Of a stretch of 64,000 bases of DNA, positions 44,570 to 55,600 are shown one piece after another. The DNA lies in assembly GCA_016802295.1 (NCBI GenBank), contig JAESIW010000180.1:10752-74751 (forward strand), in the 5' to 3' direction. This DNA comes from Brachionus rotundiformis (Eukaryota > Rotifera > Eurotatoria > Ploima > Brachionidae). Numbering within the stretch: position 1 is the first letter of the stretch; each line of letters starts with the position of its first letter. The notes beneath the pieces were generated by a model. The model saw only the letters and a program-made list of their open reading frames with translations. It searched no databases and was not told the DNA's origin. Made by a program: the position numbers and the translations under genes.

Positions 44570-45740
44570 ATGTTTAACAAGGATTTGTTAAGAATTAAAT
44601 ATAAAGATGTGTGGCGTATCGGACTGTGTGCTGATAAGTGTAAAGAGATGCATTTTGGTGTACTAAATGGAAGGCATAGATATGGAGCAAGATGCAGTGA
44701 AAGGAACTCAATTATATTGACGACAGAGTGTGAGAGAGATCTAGGAGTGATGGTCTCATCAGATTTAAAGTGGACCTGCCAAGTAAAAAATGCTTGTGAA
44801 AAAGCGAATAAGTTCGCACTTTTACAAGTAGAGAGGAAAGGTTGTGGGTAAGATTGTAAGCATCCATGATGAGAACTCACCAAGACTATGCAGTGCAGGC
44901 TTGGAATCCAAATATGAAAAAAGATGTGCATGCGTTAAAGAAGGTACAAGGGAGGGCGACAAAAATACCTACCGTAAATCCTTTTAAACTACCCCGGGGT
45001 AATAGACTATAAATAGCTATAACCCCACTACCTTTGACTCGAGTAAAGCCCCAATTTTTTAATTATAAAATTTCTTTTTTACCCTGGGCTAAGAAAAAAT
45101 TAAATTAAATTCTTATAACTATAACTATATTCACTTTTTCTAACATTCGATATGGTAAGATAAAATGTTTTCTCATCTACTTTGCTAATAAAATTAATAT
45201 TTTTTGTGTTACCCTGGGTATATAGTTTTAAAACAAAAAAAAAAATTCTTTAACGCAAATCATATTTTTAAATTAGAACCGCAGTGATTTTTATTTGAAG
45301 CCCATGGGGTAGTTTACAAGGATTTACGGTATGACTCGAAGAAATATGCTGTACGAAATGAAGTTGGCTAAACTGGGCTTGACAAGACTTAGTGAAAGAA
45401 GAGTTAGAGGAGACTTAATTTAAATTAGTAAATGGCTTAGAGAAAATGGACCTGGTCAAAGATTTGCCAGAAGACAAGGGTCCTGTTGAAGCGTTGAGAG
45501 GGAATAGCATCAGAGTTCAGAGACAAAGTTTCTCTGCTCAAATTAGAAATGATTTTGCTGCTGCGGTTAGCACCAGACATGTTTTTTCTCAAACAGGATA
45601 GTTTCACATTGGAATAGATTGCCAGAAGATGTGGTTAAATCTAAATCAACTGCTTGCTACAGCTCCAAACTGGTCTAATGGCGGTGATGGGCTCAGGCAC
45701 TCTTCATTTTAGATGTCGCAGCAAGAACTACTACTACTTC
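44570..45740 (+). mobile_element. Decayed LINE RT fragment, interrupted by a MITE
   Basis: Broken plus-strand frames give LINE RT C-terminal sequence: KCKEMHFGVLNGRHRYG, ERDLGVMVSSDLKWTCQVKN and KKVQGRATK before 44970. After 45331 they resume with LGLTRLSERRVRGDLI and HWNRLPEDVVKSKS. The reading resumes cleanly across the MITE at 44972-45329. This belongs to the same broad class as the copies at 14.2 and 32.6 kb, but the sequence is different. Confidence 0.75.
44972..45329. mobile_element. 358-bp TA-flanked MITE
   Basis: The termini are inverted, 24 bp long with one mismatch (CCGTAAATCC...ACTACCCC), and each is flanked by TA. The interior is non-coding and AT-rich. The insertion into a LINE remnant, whose homology continues on both sides, defines its boundaries well. 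The CCGTA terminus is shared with the element at 32018-33207, suggesting related, probably Tc1/mariner-type, transposition. Confidence 0.85.
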
Positions 45741-46137
45741 TATTAATAAATTAATTAATTTAGAGAGAAAAAATATTTTATTTCTGTTTAAGACATTGTT
45801 AAAGATGTATCTATTAAAGTGCATTTTTTGAATAATAAAAATTTAATCATAATCACTGCCTTAATTTGACATCTATTGACTTGGATTGAATTGTTCTTAT
45901 GGCAACATAATTAAGCAATGCGGCATTTCCATTTTTCTAGAACAATTGCAACAAATTTCAAAATTGCAAGCTCTTTTTTGCTCCAAAATGAATAATATAA
46001 TCGTAGCAAGCAAGTTAATATTTATCATGCAAAAAATGTAAATAATAATGCTTTCATTCTGAGTCTAAGAGCGCTCTTGCCCATCTTTTTCTTTGCCAAG
46101 TCATGAATCCATTTTTTTTTCTAGATAATTACCAGCA

Positions 46138-49100
46138 ATGACAATGAACGAGGGTCATGAATGGAAGCCACAACAAGAAGGACTGCAACAAATAATCCAA
46201 CTGCTTAAAGAGTCACAATCGATTGATAACGCCGTGCAGAAAAATGTACAAAAAAAACTCGAAGACCTCAACAAATACCCTGACTTCAACAACTACCTGA
46301 TATTCGTGCTTACCAAGCTAAGCACACAGGACGAGGCGACCAGGTCGCTCAGCGGTCTCATACTCAAAAACAACGCCAAGACATTTTTTGACAAATTTCC
46401 GGACTATTGCAAAGAGTTCATAAAAAGTGAGTGCTTGACATGCATTGGCGATCCGTCTCAGCTAATACGGGCCACCATTGGCATCCTGATCACTACCATA
46501 GTGAGCAAGATCGGTCTGCACAATTGGCCTCAACTGTTGCCTACTCTGTGCCAATTCATGGATTCGGATAACTATGCCAATTGCGAAGGTGCCTTTGGCG
46601 CATTGCAAAAAATCTGCGAAGACTCGCATGAGCATCTCGACTCGGATCCCAATCGACCATTGGATGTTTTGATTCCAAAATTTTTAAAATACTTTCGACA
46701 TTCGAACGCCAAAATTAGGTTTTTAAACATTATTTTTTTAATTAAAAATAATTTATTTTTCAATTAATTAATTGATCCAGATCTCACGCCATTGCTTGCA
46801 TTAATCAATTTATTACTTTCAAAAGTCAGGCTTTAATGAACAACATGGATCTTTTTCTAGAAGTAATTAATTTTCAATAATTGTTAATGAAATTATTAAT
46901 ATTGATATTATTATTATTATCATTATTATTATTTGTGTTTATTACATTTAAAATTTTATTTTTCCAATTTATGCTTATTGATAAATCAGTAATAACAGAA
47001 GTTTAATTAAATAAATTCTGAACAAATATGCAGTGTCCAAATGTACCAACTTTCAACATTGTGCTAATTTCCTGGTCCTTGTATTTGCTAAGCTTTTATT
47101 AAGTTGCCCAATTTTTTCTAATTGTAGATTTTTTCATACTTTGATTTTCACTCAAGTCGACTTGTCTTTACCATTGCACCTTTGTTGACCTTCATGTTAC
47201 TGCTGGTAATCTTACCAGTTCTTATCAATCTAAGTGCATGTCCGAGACACAGAAGTCTTCTATTCTTCATGCATTGACTCATTGGTTCTGAATTTGTTCG
47301 TTTGGTACTGGCTTTCTCAGGTCAGTGGATCCCACGAATCCTCCATACGTTTCCCAGAGTGTGCCCAGGCTTATTCTGTCATTCAGTTCACTGTTTTACA
47401 GCTTAAATTTTGTTTCCTTACAGTAGTTGGTTAGTTGGTTGACTTTCATAGTGGTCCTAGGTCAGCAAAGGTGCATTTTGTTTTATTTGCACCTGACTGC
47501 ATAATTTCCGTCTTCTCTGGAGCAATTTAGAAAATTCTTTATTTTATAAAAGATATTTTTCATTTTTATTAAAAAATGTATTTAGTTTGTGTTCAGAGTA
47601 CTTATCTGGCACTTGTGCATCCAGGTTCTTGCCAATTAAAGTAACTGAGATGGTTTAAATGACCTACAGCCTACTATAATATAGCTTTAAAATTTAAAAA
47701 GTTGTTCTGGTTCTAGTATTGATTGTTTGGTCCTGTTTTGCACTAATTAGACTGTTAGTATCTCAAAAACGAATCCTTTTTGTTTTTCTATAAAATAATT
47801 ATCAGTAATAGTTGTATTTTTGGTTAATGCAGTCTTGGCAATGCTAAAAGTAATCCATTGATACATATTTAGGTTTTTCTAATAATTCTGTCCTTGTTTT
47901 TTTTCTTAAAAATGATTAAGTTTGTTTAAATTACGCACAGATAATTAAAAAAAGATGTTAGAATTCATTGTTCTAAATTTTATTGATCAAAATTTTTTTG
48001 ATTTTTGGACCAAATTTTAAAATTTATTAAGAGTTTAAATATACTCAAATAAATCTAAAAAAATTCGTTCATCTAATTAATATAGTCTTTGTAATTAATA
48101 TTTGGGAAAAATTTATTATTTAGTCGACTTCCTTGAAACAATTTTGTTTTTTGCACCATATTACCAAGTTAAATTGGTCATTTTTTCAAGTAAAAAAAAA
48201 TCATAAAACTTGTTAATTAAAGTGTAAATTAAAATGAATTTTTAAATCAAAAAAATTATAATTATTATTTTTATTTAAATAATCTATTTAAATTATTTTT
48301 TTAAGAACTTATTTGTTCTTGCCGACGACACCGATCTTGAAGTACGCAAAAATGTATGCAAAGCATTGGTCATGTTGCTTGAAGTTAAAGTTGACAAACT
48401 AATACCACACATGAATGCCATAATTCAATTCATGATAATCAGAACTCAGGATGAAGACGAGACAGTGGCACTGGAAGCCTGCGAATTTTGGCTAGTACTG
48501 GCCGACCAAGACATATGCTACGAAGTACTCAAACCTCATGTGAACAATTTGATTCCAGTTCTTATCCGGTGTATGAAATATTCAGAATTGGACATTATTT
48601 TGCTTAAAGGAGATGTTGAAGAGGACCAAAATGTGCCAGATCGTGAAGAAGACATACGACCACGGTTTCACCGCACAACAAGAATGCATGGCACAGAGCA
48701 AAAATCAGAAGATCAAATGAATGAAGATGAAGAGTTGGATGCAGATAAAGACGATGACTCTGTGTCCGAGTGGAATTTGAGAAAATGCTCGGCAGCTGGT
48801 CTGGACGTGCTATCCAATGTTTTTCGCGATGAAATTCTCGAAGTGCTTTTGCCCATACTCAAAGAGACCCTTTTCCACCAAAATTGGGAAATAAAAGAGT
48901 CTGGTATTTTAGTGCTGGGTGCTGTTGCCGAGGGCTGTTATCAAGGCCTGACAGCTCATCTAAACCAGCTAATACCATACTTGATCCAATGTCTGTGCGA
49001 CAAAAAGCCTTTGGTTAGGTCAATTGCTTGCTGGACTTTGAGCAGGTACGCACACTGGGTTGTGCAGCAACCAGCAGAGTCTTATTTAAAGCCTTTGGTG

Positions 49101-50905
49101 GGAGAATTACTTAAGAAAATTCTCGATTCGAACAAACGAGTCCAAGAGGCTGCTTGCTCGGCATTTGCTACATTAGAAGAAGAAGCTGGTTGCGAACTCG
49201 TCCCTTATTTGCCACAGATTCTCGATTGTCTGGTCATTGCTTTCCGCAAATACCAAGCAAAAAATTTGCTTATCTTATATGATGCAGTGGGCACATTGGC
49301 TGACTCAATCGGCTCTCATTTGAACAAGCCGGACTTCATTGAAAAATTGATGCCACCTCTGATTGAAAAATGGAACTCTCTGAGAGACGAAGACAAAAAT
49401 TTGTTTCCTTTGCTTGAATGTTTGTCCAGTGTGGCAACAGCTCTACAGACTGGGTTTATACCATATTGTGAACCTGTGTACAAAAGATGTCTTACTTTGG
49501 TCAAACAAACCCTGGAACAATGTGAAATGCACAACCAGCATCCGGAGCAGTACGAATGTCCGGACAAGGATTTCATGGTTGTAGCGCTTGATTTACTGTC
49601 CGGACTTGCCGAAGGCATGGGATCTTTGATGACGCCTTTGATAGCAAATAGTGACATCTTGCCACTTCTGTACCAATCTATGAAGGTAATAATTATTTGT
49701 TCCAAATCTAATAAAAGCTGCTAATTTTGATTATGTAGGATGTGGTGGCAGAGGTTAGACAGAGTTCGTTCGCTTTGCTTGGCGATTTGACCAAAGCTTG
49801 CTTCGAAATTATTAAACCGGCTTTAAGTATGTTTAATTTTTAAACTGTTTATTAAATTAAGACCATAATTTAAATCATAAGAAAAATTAATTAGAAGATT
49901 TTTTAATTTTAATTTCATTCTAGATTTATGTATCCTTGGTAAGATTGTTATTTCTTGGATACATTTTTTGACAAAATTAAATTAAAAATTTAAAAATTGT
50001 TTCGCTTGTCATTAATTATCTAATTAATAACCCTGCTTTAATAATCTAAAATAATTTTAAAACATATTTAATCAACAATTTTCCTTCATAAACTTTGATT
50101 AAATTTTAATTCATGGTGAAAAATGTATTCAAGGAATAAAAATCACGAAAATTAATAAAATAATTATCTAAAAATATAAACGTTTAAAATAAAAATCTAA
50201 TTTTAATTTATTTACAGCTTTTATTCCGTATTTATTTCGGAGTTAATTTTCATTGATAAATTTATTTAAAAAGTAGAAAATGAATATTTTTTTCTAATTA
50301 AAAGATGACTTTATACAAATTCTGAGTAAGAATTTAAATCCAGAATTTATATCTGTATGCAACAACGCGATATGGGCGATTGGAGAGATAGCAATACAAA
50401 ATGGACCTGATATGGGCCAGTACATGGGCTTATTTTTGGAACCTCTAATAGAAATAATCAATAGACCAAATACTCCTAAGACACTCCTTGAAAATACAGC
50501 CATCACAATTGGTAGATTGGGTCTGGTATGCCCGCAGCAGGTATCGCCCTACTTGCAGTCATTTATTAGAGTATGGTGCTCTTCATTGAGATCAATAAGA
50601 GATAACGAGGAAAAAGACTCAGCTTTTAGAGGAATATGTCACATGATAACTATGAATCCGCCCGGAGTGGTGAACGATTTTGTATTTTTCTGCGATGCTA
50701 TAGCTTCTTGGAACAATCCGAAGCCAGATTTAAAAGAAATGTTTTTTAAAGTAAGTCAAGAAAAGAGATACAGAAGGAGTAAATAATTAAATTTTAGATT
50801 TTGAATGGTTTTAAAAATCAGGTAGGAGATGAGAATTGGAGGCAATTTTTCGAACAAGTACCGCCACAATTAAAGCAACGACTTTCGACTTTATATTCCA
50901 TTTAA
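46138..50905 (+). CDS. TNPO1: Transportin-1 (karyopherin beta-2)
   Basis: Exons 46138-46718, 46781-46862, 48306-49685, 49739-49826, 50305-50750 and 50798-50905 encode 894 aa (human about 890-898). All phases agree. The whole protein is HEAT repeats. Diagnostic stretches include KYSELDIILLKGDVEED before the acidic H8 loop (NEDEELDADKDDD), NLRKCSAAGLDVL, RSIACWTLSRYAHWVV, SNKRVQEAACSAFATLEEEAG and the C-terminal EIINRPNTPKTLLENTAITIGRLG. It carries PY-NLS cargo such as hnRNPs through nuclear pores and releases it on RanGTP binding. TTTTTTTTTCTAG 14 bp before the ATG looks like a splice acceptor (5'UTR intron or spliced-leader site). Intron 2 (1.44 kb) holds LINE debris. Confidence 0.97.
47100..47560 (-). 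mobile_element. LINE-like remnant in transportin intron 2
   Basis: On the minus strand, broken frames give NRRLLCLGHALRLIRTGK, resembling the conserved LGHVLRM-type end of some LINE ORF2 proteins, preceded by TEIMQSGANKTKCTFADLG. The patch is less AT-rich than the rest of the intron. It is heavily decayed and the family is uncertain. Confidence 0.45.
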
Positions 50906-51110
50906 CTTGGTCAAATTTGATTTAAAATAAAAAAAAATTGGTACTGGGGTTTTAAACTTCAAGGGGATACAGTGAGGGAAAATTAAATTGAGGATTAATT
51001 TTTGTTGTCAAATAATATATTGAAAAAATACTTATAAAACAGTTAGCTTTTATTTTTTATATTCTATCTTTTTTTTTCAGCTCTAACAGTTAACAAAAAA
51101 ATGTTCTTAA

Positions 51111-52425
51111 AAAAAATAAACAATTTTTTTAAATATTTAAAAAAAATAAATTATTTAATTGATTGATTTTGATGAATTTTTATTGTTCAAAAATTTGTTA
51201 TATTTTAATGAATCAAATTAAAGCTTATTAATTAATTATTAAGATTAATTTACAAACGTATTTAGTTTTTTAATCAATAAGAATATTGACTGCAATATAA
51301 AATAAATAAATGGAAGATTTTGAGAGATTTGAGAGACAAAAGTACGAATTAAAAATTTATTTTAATTAATTATATTGTTTTAATTAGATATGGATAGATA
51401 GATTGGGCTAGGAAAAAAAAAGACTTGTCAAGAATTTAGAATGTAATAACTTGACCAATTTGCAAGTTTGAGCAGTTGACTCCAATGCATGATTGGACAT
51501 TTTCAACTGAGGTGCCAAATCGTTGAGCAATTGACCAACAAGTGTCGCCAGCTTGAACGGTGTAGCTTCTGCCAGAGCAAGCATAGGCTGGATAGTAGGC
51601 GCCATTGTTGTATGTGGTTTGTGTGCCGTATGGAACACATACTGCTTGGCCGACTTGTAAGTTGTTGCAGTTGATGCCTGGATTCAATTGGTAGAAAGTG
51701 GTAATAGATCCTTGAGACAATGCAGCGCAGGTATCTCCAGCTCTAATGTAGTAGTTGGCACAATTGCTGCTGTAAGAGTTGTAGGTTGGATAGGCGTTGT
51801 TGTATGTGTTGTATCCATTGTAAGTGTTGTATCCGTTTGGAATACAGATCGATTGACCAATTTGCAATGAATTGGCTGGAAGGCTTGGATTGGCTTGTTG
51901 AAGAGCAGTAGCAGTGGTTCCGTATCTTCTGGCGATGGCGTCATAGGTATCGCCTGGCTGAATGGTATAATAAGTGCATTGAGCGTTGATGAGACCAACA
52001 ACTGCCAAGAGAACAATTAATAATGGATTCATTTTTCAAGGTATTTTCTTTTCGTTCAAGAAAAAATTGATAATGTTAAATTTTACATTTGTTAAGAGTA
52101 TTTATAGTAAGAAAGTGTAGCGTCAGATAATATTTTTAAATTGTTGAATAGAATTTGTTTTTGGATCAAAAGTATTCAATTTCTTGTTTAATAAAGATTT
52201 ATTTAATTTATTGAAATATTGTTTTTAAAAATTGCCTGAATTTCTTTAATTTTTTAATACTTTTTTAAACAAAATATAATCTAATATCGAACAGTTTAAA
52301 ATAGAAAAATTCCTAAATTTCTCTCTTCAAACATTTATCTATTTATTAGAAATTGAATGCAACTTAATTTAATTATTATATTGACTTTAAAAGCAGATCA
52401 TTTTCTTTTTTTTCTACAGTACTAA
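51111..52425 (-). repeat. LysM inverted repeat, right arm
   Basis: This is the mirror of 42076-43384, with very few differences along ~1.31 kb. It begins about 200 bp after the transportin stop codon and ends at AGTACTGTAG (minus strand). Confidence 0.93.
51436..52032 (-). CDS. Secreted triple-LysM protein, copy 2
   Basis: This 198-aa protein is identical to copy 1 except residue 4 (Leu for Ser) in the signal peptide. It has the same three LysM domains, Tyr/Asn linkers and TATA box. It is transcribed toward transportin, tail to tail. The near-absence of synonymous change means a very recent duplication or ongoing conversion. Confidence 0.9.
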   Translation of the reverse strand: MNPLLIVLLAVVGLINAQCTYYTIQPGDTYDAIARRYGTTATALQQANPSLPANSLQIGQSICIPNGYNTYNGYNTYNNAYPTYNSYSSNCANYYIRAGDTCAALSQGSITTFYQLNPGINCNNLQVGQAVCVPYGTQTTYNNGAYYPAYACSGRSYTVQAGDTCWSIAQRFGTSVENVQSCIGVNCSNLQIGQVITF

Positions 52426-52643
52426 AAAGATTTTAGAAAACTAAAATTTTCAAATTTAGATTTAATAATTTTTCGTTATCTTTTTTTTGTCAATTTTTAA
52501 TTAAGCAATTTTTAGCAACGAAAAAAACATTCCCTTTTGATTGACTTTATTATTTATTTTAATAAAAATTTAAATCAAAACAAAAATATTTTTAAAAAAT
52601 TAATTTTTATTTTATTAACAAATAAACAAGTCAAAATAAAATA

Positions 52644-55600
52644 TCAAATTGTCAAATATTCTTTCATTACACTACGGGCTAGCTCATGAGATTTAGTTTG
52701 TTTATAAATCAATATCAAATTATAAGCCGCAAAGCGGGTTAGATCATAAACTTCTTTTTGCTGCGGAAAGGTGCACTCAACTTCCAGACATTTTTTATAA
52801 TAATGTGCCGCCAGATCGAACAAACTCAACTGATGCATTATCCTTGCTATGTTGTAGTATGTCTCTTGGCAGACGCCCCTGAACTTAATGTATCTCCTCA
52901 AAAATACCAAAGCCTGTGAGACCAATAAATGGCGTTTGGTATTGTATTTTTGGCAGCTAATATGACAATATGTTATCGAAATGATCAAATTAATGAACGG
53001 ATCGAATGGGTTTTGCTTAAAACAATTCATATACTCAACTAAGGCGTATCGGTATGTTCCTGACATTATGGCAAAATGGGCGTTTATCATGCACAATGGC
53101 AGATGATCCATGTACTTGGCGCTGAGACGAATGAAAAATTTTTGTTGACTTAGAGATGGACACAGGCCGATAACTATGCCTACGAAGCTCCACAATTTGT
53201 TGGAATTTTTAAACTATCAACAAAAATAGATTAAACAATAAATTAAATTTTAAATAAATTTTATGATCTTTTTTTACTTCTATAATAAAGTCTTTCAGAA
53301 TATTGAATGCATTGTGTCCATCTTTTTTGAGTATGCATGCAACTAAGCATGTAAACTGAATGGACTTGTTCCAGTCCATTCGCTCGTAGACCATTGGTAA
53401 AACAGTGGCGCCAAATGCGTACATTAGCAGTTCATTGTGACGTTTTAATTGAACTAGGATTTTGCATAACTTGAGAAATATGTCAAAAATGAGGTTCTGT
53501 AAGCTTTGATTAAGTTTGTTATAATTAAATGTAACTTAAAATAAAAATATAATAAATATATATTATTTTGAGTACAATAATTTAAAAAAATTAGTTTTAA
53601 ATGATAAGAATAAAGTTCATTTAGGATCTAAAGCAGGTTTTTCACACAACAAATAGGAAATATCTAAAATGTTTTATTCAAGACTTAATTGGGTTTTAAA
53701 AGTGACAAATATAATAAATTATCACCTAATTTTTATTTGAATATTTTTATTAATTAAGATCTTGAAAAATTCTTTAAGATGACATCTGTGTAAAAACCCA
53801 GTAGGTCTTTATAACAGTAGACTTAAAGAAGGAATATTGTTTATTAAAAATGTTATAAAATTAGAATATTAAAGTATTATTGTTTAATTGTTATTTAAAG
53901 AGGTTAATTTTTAATTAAACTTTCAAAATCGATTATAAATTAACTTTTTTCGCCTAATTGCTACCTAACTATCTCTTCTTTTAGAGCCTAATAACTTGTC
54001 ACTTCTTGTTTCAATAAATATTTTTTTATATTTTATTTATCTATTTTATTTATTGTGATTTTTTAAATTATATTTTTTATTTTTATTGTGAAGTAGCTTT
54101 AGTTCGGTGCAGATAAAAAAAATTAAATTTATTAAAATTAAAATGGTCAGCCGCAGATGGTTAAAAAGTAGCTGAATTTTTTGAATACGCAACAAGCACT
54201 AGCAACGTACTTGAAGCAACAAGTAAAGTTATCTAGTCAAAAGAATACTTTTGGTGTATGCTGAGCAAACGAATTGTCTAATTAAATTATGAAATTAAAA
54301 CCATATTTATGGTCACTTTGTTCCACTACCAATCGAAGCTACAAAATTTATTTCTTATGATATTTTAATTTGATCTAGAACAACAACAACGAGTTGGATA
54401 CCAATTCATTTGGTACGATTAATTATATTTTAATAAACCAAATACAACCAGAAAATACACCATCAACATCAAATCAAGGCTTCACATGAATAAGTATAAA
54501 AGAGAAAGATCAAAAAGAACTCAGCAGACAGCAGACAACCACAAGCTTCACAGGTACAAGTTCTAGAACAACAACAAACATAATAAAATGCATAGAAATA
54601 ATTAAGAAATGATCAAAGTTAATAAAAAATTTAATTATTTAATAGAATAATATTTTTTTAAAAATTTTTTATTGTTTTTTTTTAGTTGTTTAACTCTTAA
54701 TTCTTTTCATTGTTTTTATTAGTACAAATAAAACTAAATTAAGGTATTAAAAATAAAAAAAAAACGATATTTTTATTTATGTATTTTTAATAGCTAAATT
54801 TGGTACAAATAAAACCAATTGGATATTGAATAAACTAACTAAGAAAATAAAAAAAAATTCTTTAAAATATATATTTTAGATATCTGTGTAAAAATCCGGT
54901 AGGTTTATGTATCAGTAATTTAAAACTTTTATTTAAATATAAAAAGGAATATTATTAATTAAAAATGTTCTGAAATTAGAATTTTAAAGTGTTATCAACA
55001 CTAGAAAGCCCAAGAAAACCCCTTTCTAAAAAATATTATCTCAAAGAAATAAAGTTATCACGAATTACTCAAAGAAACTTAAAATCAACTTCTAAAACTT
55101 AAATTTTTTTTATTTCGTTTGATAATTTAATTTGAAATTTTGGTAATTAATCACCCGGGCTTTCTAGTTTGTTTTTTAGTTAGTTTTAATTAACTAATCA
55201 ATTAAAATTAAATGAAGAAAATATTAATTATTAATAGACATCATGTCCATGTAAAAATATCTCATAACTTATCTTATAACAATCTAACAACTAGACCTCA
55301 TCTAGAATATGTGACTGACTGTAAAAAAATATATTAAACTCGAAAAAGATCGAAAATAAAGAAATATTAAAAGGACGTTAATTAATTTCAAATTGATAAT
55401 AATTATTTAATTATCTATTTAATTAACCGGACCCAAAATAAATGGATCCTTTCGAAAGTCATTTGTCTATACACCAAAAAATGCTCATTTTTTAGGAAGC
55501 ACCATCAGCGCATCAATAGGAGCACATGAAAAATAGACTAGCTAAAGCAAAAGGCGCCTTCACTGGACTATGACCAGTATGGAACACAACCAACTGACCA

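Noticed and set aside
47234..47434. 66-codon plus-strand frame in transportin intron 2
   Set aside because: It overlaps minus-strand LINE debris and has no splice continuity with the gene.
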